A DNA stretch of 64,000 nucleotides from Takakia lepidozioides. Lineage: Eukaryota; Streptophyta; Takakiopsida; Takakiales; Takakiaceae. The stretch covers positions 39,620,001 to 39,684,000 of the forward strand of contig CM060731.1 in assembly GCA_030704615.1 (NCBI GenBank), in the 5' to 3' direction. The notes beneath the pieces are model-generated. The model searched no databases. It was not told the origin of the DNA and was given only the letters and a program-made list of their open reading frames with translations. Both the position numbers and the translations under genes were made by a program. Shown here one piece after another: positions 10,877-23,234 of this stretch. Position 1 is the first letter of the stretch, and every line of letters starts with the position of its first letter.

Positions 10877-12609
10877 TCACAAGGGTGCAACCTTTGAGCG
10901 TTTTCTTATGGGGCTACTTAGTGCAGATGTGACCATATCTGGAGACTCTATTGGACCTAACTCAGTTATGTGAGACCTTCTGTGTTGAAGATCTTCATCA
11001 CTATCTTCATCGCTATCACTCTCAGCATCCCCATCGCTTTCACTACTACTCTTTGTGGGGCCTGGGGTCCCATGAAATTGCCCATTGGCTGCTAATTCAG
11101 CAGCCACAACAGCTTCAGGAGTACAGAGATCAGCAATGCCAAGAGCCAAGTCCTGCGAATACATGAAAATGTCAAAATGCCAGATTTGAGATTAGGAAAA
11201 ATCTGTGTAGAGAGGTTCAAATGGCTTGGTATAGCAGCGAAGTGTCTTATACCCAAAGCTCAAGTTCAAGTGATTTATTTGCATCCAAGAAAGACCTGCA
11301 TTGCTCTGAGTATATTGCACAGCTGGCCTTTTACAAGCCATCCTAACACCAGAAAAAAAATGTCAGAGTGACAGCAAAGGTGTGGGGGGGCGGGGGGTGG
11401 GGAGGAGGAAGAGAGAGTTTCTAACAGTCCAGAAACATCAAGAAATCTTCCGTACCATCTCTATGTAAGGTCTGCCCTCGCCTCCAGTCACCACCTCTAT
11501 GTCAAACTGCTCAGCCCCTCTCTCCTGCAATCCCCATTTATTGCTCAGGCTAGTAGTCAGGACAGATGGAGCAGAAGCTGTAGACATCGAGCAAGTGAAG
11601 TGTACTCCCAGTCAACAGCTGTGCCACAACATACTTCTCAAAATCCTCTATGTTAACACACGAACAGCTGTTGCCAATCCAAGTTAAAACGCGTGTTAAC
11701 ATAGCGAGTGCAGTATTAAGCAGCCTAGTTTCAGAGGATTTACGACTTGGTCAATCACACCATCAGCTTCATAGTGTGTGGCAGTGCCAACCTGCCACCA
11801 CCGCCAGTCAGTGTAGATGGCATGCAATACAAATCTTCGTACTGAGTTTCTCCACTTTTTCGACAAGTAAAGGGAAACACGGGAAGATACTTCTCAGAAT
11901 ACTAGCCACTTACATTTTTCCTTTCATCGTGCCCTACCCCCACATGCGCAAAAATAGGCTACGCTAATTGTCATACCTGCATGCCTGTGAACAGGTTTTG
12001 ATTCGCCTCGTTCAAAATTGGAAGAAATGCTTTCACTCTTCCTAGCACTGCCATGCCAGTACATTCATTTTTCCATCACATCACTGCAGAATTGCCTAAA
12101 ATTGATGGAACATTCACAAAGAAGTTCTGCTTCACAAAAAGAGAACTGGAGAGTCTGAGAGATACATACCACTGCTTTCAGGCATCGGTGGACATGCCCG
12201 TGCTACCTTGTCGCCTGCCACGCTCTCCTGCCCTGCTTTTTTCTGACAGACCCGCAGACGTGCCTCTGACCAACACAAACACGACCATACGAATTCAACC
12301 TCAAAACTACAATAAGTCCGCAAATTGCAGGCGGTCAGGCACCTAACATATCACAGAAACTTGAGTAGCTTATGCTGAACATTCCTTCCAACAAAAGTTC
12401 AGGTTTCGAAGGGTAGTCAAGAGATACCCAAGGGATTAACATCCCGCTCCAGCTGCAAAAGATCTCTGCTTGCCATGGGCTGAATCTGACCATAAAAAAG
12501 CACCAACCCACTTCATCAGAACTTGAACTGGATCAAAACAAACTAACGGTGCACTTCGAAAGGGGAAACCAGCAGAGAACGCTAAGAATCTTACGTGAGC
12601 AGGAGCCAT
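10877..12609 (-). CDS. NOPCHAP1-like snoRNP assembly chaperone (DUF4598)
   Basis: Five exons join without a phase error: 12609-12595, 12242-12170, 12047-11977, 11506-11456 and 11152-10877, giving 161 residues. The core reads VLGRVKAFLPILNEANQNL, then FDIEVVTGGEGRPYIEM and DLALGIADL. This matches the order seen in the human C12orf45/NOPCHAP1 family (a RV-FLP-ANE block, then a FNIE-like block, then a MD-AL block). Family members help load NOP58 onto the R2TP chaperone during box C/D snoRNP assembly in the nucleus. The tail is acidic (runs of S, D and E around residues 108-130) and ends in basic KRSKVAPL. The first exon is only 15 bases (MAPAH); I chose this start because it phases exactly with exon 2. 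The intron at 11153-11455 holds a G-rich run. Function is inferred from family only. Confidence 0.78.
11380..11410 (+). other. G-rich run inside NOPCHAP1-like intron 4
   Basis: Four G-tracts in a row (about GGGGGGG, GGGGGG, GGGG, GG) occur in roughly 30 bases on the plus strand, opposite the coding strand. This could fold as a G-quadruplex in DNA. No function can be read from the sequence. Confidence 0.55.
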
Positions 12610-13720
12610 CGCCGTCCTCCACAAAACCTCTACTTCTGGGGAGGATCTTCGAGAAGGGAACGATGACCCTTCATCACGCAGTCATGGGTTCCACCCCAAT
12701 GGCTCCTCTTCTCCACTAAAGTTTTTTTTTTTCCTTTTCGGAAAAAGGGGTAGGAGCCCTTGAATGAAGCTATTTCAACATATTCTATTTGTAATTCTTG
12801 GCACCTCACTGAAGTAAGAGTTTACAGTGTAAAATGATCAAAACTGTATTTGGAGTTCTAAGGTCTTCCTCTTCTTTTCTTTTTCTGGATACACAGGGAT
12901 TTGGTTCCACACTGAGCATTGGTGTATAGAAACAGTCTGCTGACTGACTGCAGTGGAAAGTAAACTGGTGATGCAACTGTCGGGCTCAGACTCATACCCA
13001 TCACAGTTAGTTCCACCCTCTTATTTTAAATTGAATAACCGCTTCAGTACTGTGTATGCTTGTATCCTTCTATTATCACACTTCAAGAGAGCATTTGTTT
13101 TAGGATTTCGTCAAACGTTTGATGCGCATCCTTTCCACTCCCGCATTCATGTCAACAATGGTATGCTCCAAAATGTTATCTAGCGCAAAATGCAGTGTTG
13201 ATGAGTGTCAGCATGGACCCCTTTGCCCTCTCCAGGGCTCCTACGCTGGCTGCTACTGCACTTGGCATACACACTGACAAGGAGAATGATGTTAAGCAGC
13301 TTGAATCACATAAGTATGAGATTCACTTCTCTAAGAGAAAAGCATAAATGCCTCTTTCCTTCAGAAAATACAACACTTCTTTAGTCATCACGCCTTAACA
13401 TGGCATCGTCATATGACAAGAAATACCAGAAGAGTCCTTATTTGATTCCCCTCTTCCTCTTCAAAATCAGTGTTGATGGGGGAAGTTCTACCCCTGGTGC
13501 CAGTCTTATATGCACCAAAAATGTGTCAGATTCAATCTTGCCATCCTGCATGACTCCAACTTGCAAATGTTTTCTTCCACAGGTGGAGCTGGCTTCACTG
13601 CCTGAATACTCAGCACATGTGATCCATAAAATGGCTGCACATGGAGTTGCCACCTTCAGCACTTTTGGTTCTTTTGTGAACTGGTTGCCATTGTTATGCA
13701 GGGGCAAGATTGCCTGCATA

Positions 13721-16559
13721 TCATAGCTTCCTGCAAAGAGTCATACCATCGCCAATGGGCACCTACCACATGAAGTGCAATTGTCAACAGATGGAGCAAC
13801 ATCGAAACTATGACTTAAAAATGAGTCATCCTTTCTGCTGTCCACAAGACGATAAGACATCCTCTAGTAGAATGCATAAAGTGAAATGCCCCAGGTGCTC
13901 CTTACCATGCTAATGCTCACACGTGCATCTGACAACAGGAACTTATTGAAGTCTCGGAGAGACTGTGTCTTCTTGTCAACAACCTGGTCCAAATTTCCCA
14001 ACTCACCTTGTCAGTATACATTGGCTCCATGCTCCAAACTGTTCATGGCCATTGCATATGGAAAATGTTGCAAGAAGGATGAACAATGGCATAGACAGGC
14101 CCGATAGAATCACAAGGGAATGCTTGAGGATTTTACCAAAGGATCTGCAACAGTGCCATGCCACAATACATTGTCCACCACCACCAATCCATTGTGCCTG
14201 ACCTGCCATGGATTTCACTTATTTTGGGCAGTTCAATCAATGCACAATGCCAAATCTCCACATGCCGGAGCAAAGACAATGAAACTCTGAGACACTGTGA
14301 TGCTGAAATTCATAAGCAGGTTTGGAAAGAACTTTTGAGAACACTCTGCCAGGTCATCTCAGTGCAGAAGTCTTCATTTACCCAATGATTTGACTCACCA
14401 AACGAACCCAAGTTATGACTGTCACTTCATTCATAGCCCTCTGGCAGGCCAGCATTGGATAGAAAACTTACCAGCTGAAGGAGCAACTCATAGTACTGAT
14501 GATACATCCTTTTATCGGCATCTATAAATGCGAAGTCATAACTGCACAAACAATAATTTGTCACATATCCAGAACTATTAGTGGTGAATTCACTCATGAA
14601 GGAAAAAAAGTGTAGGACACTCCACTCTCAGGACCATAAGAAGTACGGTGTAATTAGACACTCTGATCCCCACTGTGCTCACATGACCTATCCCTCCCTC
14701 CACCGTGTTATAAAATCTCCAAACACACAAGTGGACATGCATCATGTGATGTTTTGAAATATTTATCTCTGGTTTTTGTGCCAAGTAGCTGCCTGATTGC
14801 CTCCTGTTGTTCAGGCGCTGCTACTTTCCTCATTTTACAAGATTTAAGGATTGCTTGAAGGAGCGGTTACGACACCTGCCACCTTCGCCATTCTGAAGCA
14901 TATCGTTCAACGACTCCAGCGCTAAGCCATGCCTCACATCCACCTGCTTTTCCACCCCATGTATTGCTTTCCTATCAGATGTGCTCTCCAGTCCTCTTGT
15001 TGCTGATGTGTCAGCTCACTCGCTCATGCACATATAGTGGCAAAACAGAGTAACCCGAGTCCAAACTCACAACCTACCTTGTGGGAAACCTCTGCGCGCT
15101 CATAGTACTTCCTGGCTATCGCCAGGCAAGACTCCTCCCTCTCACAGGCCACCAGTCGACCCCATTCAGGTAGAACCAAGGCAACTGCCAGTGATGAGTA
15201 GCCCTGGACCCATTCCATCGACCTTCAGTCATGCTGCTGGTAAAGTTTTACACACACGTTTTCTGCAGCTACACTGGTCTGAGTCTCTGTCCATGATACA
15301 GGATCAAGTCAAGTTCCAAAGGCAAGATCACATCATAAGTTCCTCTCCTACATTGCGTTTAAACATAAGGATGCACACAAGCGAAAAGGGAGGAAGCACT
15401 ATTTAGTTGTGGACTTACGGTGAACACCCCAACTTCAATGCACCGTTCTGCTCCCATGATTTGAACTAGCATTGCCAAGAGCTGTGCTTGATCTGGTGAC
15501 ACCTGTAGTGCATTACAAACGAGGCATTCAGGTCTCCTCCAACGTCCTCACAGTTCCTATGCTTTTGAAAACACCTCTTTGACATCTATGATATAACGGA
15601 GGTACCTGGTAACCAGTGATTGCATTGATGTCAGTGCTCTAAGCAACCAACTTAGTTGATGTCATAATCCAGCTCATTTCATTGCAGGCAGCAGACAAGC
15701 CAGATACAATAAGGATGCCAACTAGATATATTATCACAACTGGATCTCTGCAACAGACTATTTCCCTACCTAGCTAACACTGAATCATGTACATCAAACA
15801 GAATGTAAACATTACACCCACAGCCCTTGCATCTACTTATGACAGCTGCCCCCTAATCTGGGACTATAAGCTGCCACTGGCGTTTAAATCATTGTATAAG
15901 ACACCAGTGCATTGAAATAACTTGGTAGTAAAATTGAACAGACATGATTACCATCATCTGACTGCCAAGCCTGCCAGCAGTTTCCTCTCGTAATTCCCGC
16001 AAAATCTGACAATCAAGTCGCTCAAATCATAAGTTGAGCGCACATGCAAAATTTCTAACAAGAAGAGTACAGGCCTGGCCTTTGGAGATCACTCGCGGGG
16101 CCGCTCTATCGTTGTGCATAGTTCACCTTTGATTTCTTGATTCAAGGACACACGAATTCTGCAGTGATCTAGACTTCCAGGCTCACTAATTCAGTCAAGG
16201 GTATCGATCCAAACGTTGCAGAGTACAGGGAGGTGACCTACCTGTGGTTCACGCGTATGTTGCAGGATGTAATGATAAAGTTGGTCAGTGACCTGCACCA
16301 CTTGCTTGCTCCTAGCCACAGTGTCTGATAAAGGGGAGTTTCCTGTAGATGCATTTCGAGACTTGCTGCTCATCTGCCCACTGCAAACCGGGTTGCCAAT
16401 TTTGCTGGCACGAGCACAGGCATATCTTGCGGATTCTCTACGGACCCCTGTGGCGGCCGGGCCGAAGCACCAAGCTCGCGTGACCGCTCTGATTGCCAGA
16501 ACCCGCAGCGCAGGCTGGGCAATGCTTGCGGCGCCGGGAAAATGGCACTGTGTTGCCAT
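13721..16559 (-). CDS. Plastid-type caffeoyl-CoA O-methyltransferase-like enzyme
   Basis: Nine exons phase perfectly: 16559-16242, 16005-15952, 15502-15419, 15203-15078, 14943-14876, 14541-14472, 14202-14137, 13983-13906 and 13762-13721, giving 301 residues. The family (class I, Mg2+-dependent, SAM-using) methylates catechol-type phenolics such as caffeoyl-CoA or flavonoids. Visible motifs are VTDQLYHYI, the SAM loop CIEVGVFTGYSSLA, the acidic CERE, the metal-site block DFAFIDADKRMYHQYYELLL, VVVDNVLWHG and the C-terminal VPIGDGMTL. The first 60 or so residues are rich in A, R and S with few acids and look like a plastid transit peptide, which suggests the plastid branch of the family rather than the cytosolic lignin enzyme. 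The start is 205 bases from the F-box copy 1 ATG on the other strand, so the two probably share a promoter region. The substrate cannot be told. Confidence 0.9.
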
Positions 16560-16764
16560 GCTGAAGTGAGGTTCTGGGGTTTATGGCAACACCCAGATAG
16601 CACCCGAGGTTGTTCCATCCTGCCGCTGGGAAGCCGTGATCCTCTTCCCAGAGGTAAACGCTTGTCCCATCACCTTCTCATGCACGAGCCAGCTGCACGG
16701 GTTTTTTCATATCACAACCCAAGAACAAAATTGGAGAGGTTTTGTCACCGACCACCTCGGCAAT
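16560..16764. promoter_or_regulatory. Head-to-head promoter region between OMT and F-box copy 1
   Basis: Only 205 bases separate the two start codons, which face away from each other. Most of this stretch (from about CGGGGTTTATGGCAACACCC) is repeated upstream of F-box copy 2 at about 35065-35215, where the methyltransferase coding part is missing. I cannot point to a TATA box with confidence. Confidence 0.5.
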
Positions 16765-17690
16765 ATGGAGGAGATTTGGAGCAGACTCGCTTTGGAGTTA
16801 GTGATGGTAGTGTTGGCTTGTTTGCCATATCGAAGTCTTGTCCGCTTTAAGTCGGTTTGCAAGTTGTGGAATCCTTACTGCGGGTTTCCAACAACTCTGT
16901 CAACAGCTCCCTCTTCACGCCGAGTCCTACCTCTTGTCTTTTGACAGTTACTTACGCCCAGATGTTTGCAGATTGTATGCCCCCACAACTCGACAGTGGC
17001 ACAAGATCGGCCTCAAATTCCCGGAGGTCCATTCACTGTACAGTGTTTGTGCTGCAGATGGAGGCTTATTTTGCGTAAAGAACCAGGGGCGTGAGGATGA
17101 CTTACCATCTTGGATTGTGTACAATCCTCTCTTGAACAGTTCCAGACGATTGCCTGCCCTACCTCACAACCCAACACATTTGGTCGTGCAAACAGTAAAT
17201 CTGACTGTGGATAGATGCACCAAGACCTACAAGGTCATTGTGATATCAACCGACGACGACAGAAATTGTCATTGGAGAACACACATCTACGACTCAATTT
17301 GCGAGTGTTGGACCGAGACTGGAAACATGCCCACAGTAGGCGATCAGGAAGATCCAGACAGTGTGATATGTGGCCCTAACCTCTTTGCTCTATCGTATGG
17401 ACAAGATGGAGAGAACGACCACATGTTGATGGCTTGTGACATTGGCAGCGCTGTGTGGACTAAAGTTGCCATACAGATGCCTTGTTTTCTTTTTAGTTAT
17501 GGTCTTCTACAGATTGGCGGGCGCTTATTGCTTTATGGGACTCTTGACTTCTCTTTCTTGCAGTACCCAGCCAAGCAGATGTGTGTGTGGGAGTTCAAAG
17601 TTTCTGCAACGACTGATGCAGAGTGGGTGGAGATTGCAAGACTTAGTGTGGACAAATTTTATTCACTACAGCGGTGAGCCATGACAATCT
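16765..17690 (+). pseudogene. F-box/kelch gene copy 1, broken
   Basis: The ATG at 16765 opens MEEIWSRLALELVMVVLACL and the F-box (LPYRSLVRFKSVCKLWN). Just after that, at about 16880, a deletion relative to copy 2 shifts the frame. The remainder is open in the frame that runs to 17677 (ESYLLSFDSYLRPDVCRLYAP, YNPLLNSSRRLPALP, TKTYKVIVISTD). The 3' end has lost about 380 bases relative to copy 2 (from VSHDNL to the stop and beyond), so the frame closes early at FYSLQR. F-box proteins recruit substrates to SCF ubiquitin ligases; this copy probably makes no full protein. Its 3' flank continues into sequence shared with copy 2 until the LINE at about 18058. Confidence 0.8.
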
Positions 17691-18057
17691 AGATTAGAGC
17701 TGTTAACTTTCTGGTACTCTCAACTTTCTGGCTCTAATGACAGTTGTTACTCTGTAGACAGTGCTACTTGTACAAGCAGCAAAGTATCCATTTGAACACC
17801 TCTACTTTGCTACCCAGTAAGAACACCTACTTGGGGTTTGGAATTATGAATGGCCCAACCCTTGACTCTAATCCTCTGCAATTTCAATCAGAACGTTGCT
17901 CCAAGTGATTTGTGGTGATCACTCATTTCTTCTGTATTGGGGAACGCCATCCTCCTACAACAAATACCTCCGAGGTTCAAATATACCATAGCTCATGCAC
18001 TTTTCCTTGGACAGGTATTTCCTCCGGAAAACTTTGGCGGTCTAACATATCAAGAGT
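17691..18057. repeat. 3' flank of F-box copy 1, duplicated at 37061-37455
   Basis: Sequence from the ATTAGAGCTGTTAACTTTCTGG region through GTCTAACATATCAAG is repeated downstream of F-box copy 2 with scattered differences. The match stops where the LINE begins. This shows that the F-box gene was duplicated with its flanks and that the LINE arrived in one copy later. Confidence 0.75.
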
Positions 18058-21000
18058 CGTTCTTTGACAAGCTATTAAGAAGTACGATGAGTCTGACGAG
18101 CGTGGACACGAGAAGTACGATGAGCGGCGTCGCCGCCAAACCTCGGCGAGGCCTGCAGCGCCGCCAACTTAGTGGAGGTGTTGGCAGTAGCGACAGCGGT
18201 AGCAGCGCTAAGCGAGCAAGCGGCCGCTGCGCAACAGTGGGCCCCACGCCGGTCAGGCGGCCTCGATCGGCTCGTCCCCCAGTTCGTTCAGCCCCGACGC
18301 CGTACAGGCAGCCAACTCCAGCCCTCACCACAACCCCTTTATTGTCTACTCCACCATCCTTGGCAGTTCGCTCCCCAGAGCAACGAGAGGTGCTGAAAGC
18401 AGTCGCAACTGCTCCTACTGGAAGACCTGCTCCTCTTGGAAGACCCCAACGCCAAAGTACCCCTACCCCTAGCTCACATGTTCCTGATGCGCACCAGAGT
18501 CCAAGCTCCAGACACCAAGTTCAAGAAGAGTCGTCATCTTCACAACGGTCTTCTCTACCGCTGATTCCAGGTTCTTCCATTGGCGCCCCACCGACCGAAG
18601 AACTCCCACAGTGTCTGTTGAGCCCTCCCCCACTGCGCCTCTCAGGTAGGGTTCGAGGTCCCACGCCAGTCACTTCTCCTCTAGGTTCTCCATCCCATTC
18701 TCGGCAGTGGCTTCAAGGCAGCCCAACTCCTCTTAGTCATGAGCCTCTCCACGTGCCTTCTTCTCCAGTTGTGCAGCCTGCATTGCCGACCCCATCACTC
18801 TTACCCCAACAGCAGGCGCCTCTCCCATCAGACCGCACCCCATGCCCAGCTTGCGGTCGTCTTTTTGCGCGCATCAGAGGGCTTGCGCGACACCAGCGCA
18901 CGTGTGCGGCTCTTCATCAGTCCCACACAAATGGTACTTCTCCATTTCAGCCCAGTGTCTTGCACGCGCCACCTCCTGCCTCTGCTTGGCATTGGCTTTC
19001 AGCGCTAGATGTTCTGGGCGCATTTCAGCTATGACTGCCAAGACCTCGTCTTTATACAAGAATTCCGGTGGCACTACGTCATGAGGTCCAACTGGCACTC
19101 CGTCTACCCTTAGACAGGCTGGCTCGTGATCCTGATGATATACCAGCATGGTATATTTTCTTGTTATTTCCTCAGTGGTGTTTGGTTTTGCCCCTTCGTG
19201 GCGGTCAGTTAGGGCACAGAGAGACGCGCATCCGTCTTCGCAGTTTTTTATCTGGAAATTGGGAGAGTCTGCAAGATGAGCATCAATTACGGGCACTAGC
19301 CCTTGCGGCACGCGCCCCTCCCGCTTCCTCCACGCAGCCACCCTCATCGGCCCACAGGCGACTTCGTCATAGTCTCATGTTAGGCCGCGTTGGCGAATAC
19401 TCACGCGCGACCAAGGCTTTAGCACCCTCCTCACCAGCGCCTCCATCACCGGATACTGTCACTGCCCTCGAAGCCCTTCACCCATCAGCTCAGGATATTC
19501 TGCCGCTTTTTGTTGAGGACTTCGAGCCAGACCAGGATCTCAAGCTAGATCAGGAGGTCTTCACTAAGGCCTTCACGCGCAGTCCCCATCTTGCAGCGGC
19601 AGGTCCTTCCGGTCTCATGTATGAGCACTTACGCGACTGTTTTTCTCCACATGACTCTGCTAGTGGCTTCTCTCAGCTATTTCAAATTTGCTCCGTTATT
19701 GTTGCTGACCGTATCCCTGCCCCAGTGGCCCGTCGCCTTGGGGCCTCCAGATTGTTGGCTATGAGCAAACCCTCAGGTACTGGCATCCACCCTATCGCAG
19801 TTGGAGAGGTTCTTTACCGCCATGTCAACCGCTCACTTTGTCTTCAGTTTCGAGATGCCTTCTCTGGACACCTCTTTCCACACCAGTTCGGGGTCGCCAC
19901 TCCAAGCGGTTGCGAGGCGGTGGTTCAGGGGATTCGTGCAGCTCTTGATCTTCATCCGGATTGGGTGGTTCTCCAGGTCGACTTCACCAACGCTTTCAAC
20001 ACTGTGTCACGAGCGGCTATCTTTCAGGAGCTCCGTTCAGCCGGAGGAGATTTCCACCAGCTCATTCCGTTTGTTCGATTATTCTATGCATCCACCACTC
20101 CCCTATACTACAGTCATCATTCTCGCCTAGGTGAGTGCTCCAACATTCAGTCCGAGGTTGGGACCCGCCAATGCGACTCTTTAGGAGAACCTTTGTTTGC
20201 CATGGCTCATGTCCGCGCCCTCACGGCTTCTGCATAAGTTCACGCATCTTGTTTTTTTCCGTCGGTGGCAGACGACACGCACATTGTAGGCCCTGCCTCA
20301 CAGGTACTTTCAGCTTACTATCATTTTGTCACCCAACTCTCTGCCGTGGGCCTTTCAGTGCAACCTCGCAAATGTGCGGTGTGGTCTCCGTCCGGTCTTC
20401 TTGCAGATTTTGTCCTCCCTGCTCACTTCATTGCTCCGCCCAATGGCATCAGAATGGCACCACCCAGTTCACAACGTCCTTCTTGGAAGATGCACTCCAC
20501 CAGGATGCCACCCACGCCGATCTCCTTCCTAGGCTCGGAGATGTACATGTAGCATATGGAATCTTGACCAAATGTTTCCTTCAGCGTCCCTCATATCTCT
20601 TGCGCACTGTTCCACCCAGCCCAGATTTCCTACACCTCTTATCTGGGTTTGATACTACCATGATGACTATCTTCGGGAGATTGTTAGGACCATGAGCTCT
20701 GGAAGGTGCTCAGGGACTTTTGCCACGACAACAATCCACCTTGCCCGTCTCTTCCGGTGGTATGGGTCTTTTGTCCACTATCACTACCGCCCCATCAGCT
20801 TTCCTCGGCAGTTGGGCATTGGTGGCGCCAGCCCTCGCTTCACAATTTCTCTGTGACCATCGTCCCATCCTTATGGACGCCGTTGCACATGTCGACAGTG
20901 GCATTTTACCCTTCTAGCAGCATCTCTGCTCTGCACAAGATCTTCTTCCGGCACCGGCGCGAGCATGTCTACCACCATTTGAGCAGTTGGTTGCTCAAGG

Positions 21001-22080
21001 CCTCGACCATCTTCAGGAGTCCATTTCCGAGCGCGTGCACCATCATTCATTTTTCGGCATGCTCTCAAGTGCTTCTTCTGAGTTGCATCGAGCCCGACTT
21101 CTATCATGCGCAGGACCCAGAGCAGGGGCATGGTTGACAACACGACCCACTATCGCACATTTTCGCCTCTCATCCCCTATTTTCACTACTGCGCTCCACC
21201 TTCGACTCGGTTTGCCTCATCCTTCGACATTGGGCCCTCAGCGTTGCGTCTGTCTTCAGCCCATCGATGACCTTGCCATCCATCTTCTCCGCTGGCCATG
21301 TGGTGGTGAGCGCACTGCGTCTCATGATATGGTTCGCGATGCGGTGACATCTATTGCTCGGGAGGCAGGGTATCATGTACTGCGTGAGCAACCACATCTA
21401 CGACCCACGCTCACGTCCCACTCTACACGCCGCCGTGTTGACATCGTCCTATCTAGAGATGGTTTGCGTACCTTAGCAGATGTCGTTCTCGCCGACCCCA
21501 CTCTAGCGGATCTGCTATCTCGCGCAGCTACCACACCAGGCACGGCAGCCACAGTAGCAGCCCAGGCCAAGGAGCGCGACTACAACGATCGTCACCCCAC
21601 CGACACATTTCTTCCACTGGCGGTCGAAATTATTTGGCTCATTGCACCGACACTTCGACGATTTCCTGCGGACATGTGCACATCATGCAGCCAAGAGCGG
21701 GTCCACTGGCATCCCACATGCCTCCGTCCTTGTCGCCTACTATCGACAACGTGTTTCAGTTGCTTTGCAGAGAGCACACGCCATCTCTATTTTGCATCGG
21801 GCTGATGTGGCTAGCTCCGCGTCATCTCGTCTTCCGCCTCTACCTGACACTTTGCCTATCTCTTTGCCTGATCTCCTCCAGGCTGTTGGCTGGGAGGGTC
21901 GCTCTGCTTGAGTAGTTTACTATAGCTTCTGTTTTCCTCGCTGATTGAGTAGCTTACTATAGCTTTTTCTTTTCTTTTCTTGTTTCTTGTTCCTCCCCCC
22001 GCTTTTTGGGAACTTCACATCATATGCACGTTCACCCATTGTACATATTGTAAATAAAGTCTTACAGGGTTTCATCATAT
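18058..22080 (+). mobile_element. LINE with restriction-like endonuclease, nearly full length
   Basis: The element sits between two blocks that are nearly adjacent in the paralogous region at 37455-37500, which places its borders near 18058 and 22080. It carries, in order, a Pro/Ser-rich N-terminal part with a C2H2 zinc finger, a reverse transcriptase and a C-terminal PD-(D/E)XK-like endonuclease segment. After the last stop there are two copies of GAGTAG/CTTACTATAGCTT-type sequence, a T-rich run and an AATAAA at 22053-22058. This order is that of the site-oriented LINE clades (R2/NeSL/Dualen-like), not of APE-type L1. I cannot assign the clade. Target duplication is not visible; about 30 bases of the target look lost. 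Confidence 0.75.
18087..21911 (+). pseudogene. RLE-LINE polyprotein (zinc finger, RT, endonuclease), frameshifted
   Basis: From the ATG at 18087 a Pro/Ser-rich region ends in CPACGRLFARIRGLARHQRTC (18840-18905), a C2H2 finger for nucleic-acid binding. The frame then shifts near 19034. The reverse transcriptase follows (19068-20550): VDFTNAFNTVS is motif A, GTRQCDSLGEP is motif B (usually RQGDPLG), and after a stop at 20235 and a frame change VADDTHIVGP is motif C (usually YADD). Further shifts occur near 20550 and 20700. The C-terminal segment has RRVDIVLSRDG, LADVVLADPT, AKERDY and FLPLAVE, matching the endonuclease block found after RT in this LINE type. A last frame (21642-21911) gives YYRQRVSVALQRAHA. 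At least four frame breaks mean the copy is dead. Confidence 0.75.
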
Positions 22081-22085
22081 ATATG

Positions 22086-23234
22086 CACTAGTGAGTCATA
22101 CTTCCAAATATGATGTACTTATTTGAGGTGTGCCTGGTGTCACTTACTCTCTGCTGTCACACTTGATAAAGATGGCCGATTGTTGAACACTAAGATGACA
22201 TTAAGAAGGTTGCAACAAAAAGAGGTCCATCCATCTAATCAAATATTGGCGAGTCAGACAGTTAATCAAACACCTGACGAACAGTATTGAGAAATAAACC
22301 GAGAGTACACGCAAGGGTTCTTACCCGTAACGAACACTCCATTCCCATAGATGGCTGCTTGTCAATACTAGAACAATGTCTGAAGGGGCAAATACAATCT
22401 CATGAGGCAGGGCAGCAAATACAGCCTGAAATCGCAACAATGAGCATCTACAAATATGTCACTGGAGTAAAGTTAAGTTTGAGTTCAATCACATGTAAGA
22501 AGAGCAAAGATGGACAGATACTACATAGGAAAATTGCCGTTGAAAGTAGGTGATGGCAAGAACCGACAGTGGGACCCATCCCAAGGCTGTTGCTGAAGTA
22601 CATGGAAACATATATTCCATTTTTGTAGCTTTTTCTTTAAGCTAGTCTAACGAGACAGCCTCCAACAACACACTGTTCCTGTAATCTCAAAAGGAAAACT
22701 TTGTAGCTTCTTTGACACATCATTGCACTCCAATGAGAATCTGAATGTAATCACAAGCCACAGATGCTCCTCGCAATCTAATGATGATGTCTAATCAATC
22801 ATCTCTAGCCCAGGACGGGCCATAAATGGCAACATGTATTGCGACCATATCGTCTATCTCTTATCTGCAAAACACAAACACAAAGGGTTCACTAAGATGT
22901 ACCCCACAAAAGTAAACACAAAATCAACCTGCCCATTCAAACAGGAGAGAGACCTTGTTGCATTGGAAAACGAGCAGAGCTTCTTGTGAACCAAATTTAG
23001 AAACAGAAGTCTACTTGACTATGAATAACACATAAGGTGAACGGTGAACAGTGCCCATATTAGGTTAGATAAGAATATAAATTAAATTGGGGCATGAGAA
23101 GCCTAACAACAAAAAGGAGGGTATGCTACTGCCGCTGCAAGTTCAATTAACAATTCATAAAATGCTGAAGCACACACCTTTACAAGCAAACCACAAGTAT
23201 CAGGCATCTCATGGTTTTGACTTTCTTGGGTACT
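22086..23234. repeat. Repeat module, copy A
   Basis: This non-coding block begins TGCACTAGTGAGTCATACTT and ends at GGGTACTC. It recurs as copy B (37497-38040, shorter) and copy C (39176-40290). Copies share CTTATTTGAGGTGTGCCTGG, the AACGAACAC region and long A/T-rich stretches. Copy A is cut at its right end by the Copia element. In copy C the same sequence runs on into a minus-strand reading frame, so the module may be 3' flank of an older gene. Confidence 0.8.

Noticed and set aside
11499-11967. Plus-strand frames opposite the NOPCHAP1-like gene
   Set aside because: They lie antisense to a well-phased gene and have no recognisable content.
16765-17690. F-box copy 1 as a retrocopy of copy 2 because it lacks about 520 bases (35221-35741)
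   Set aside because: There is no GT at the left edge of the missing block, and copy 1 shares promoter and 3' flank DNA with copy 2, which a retrocopy would not.
18087-19034. A host proline/serine-rich extensin-like protein
   Set aside because: There is no signal peptide or extensin repeat; the frame ends in a C2H2 finger and is directly followed by a reverse transcriptase, so it is the LINE N-terminal part.
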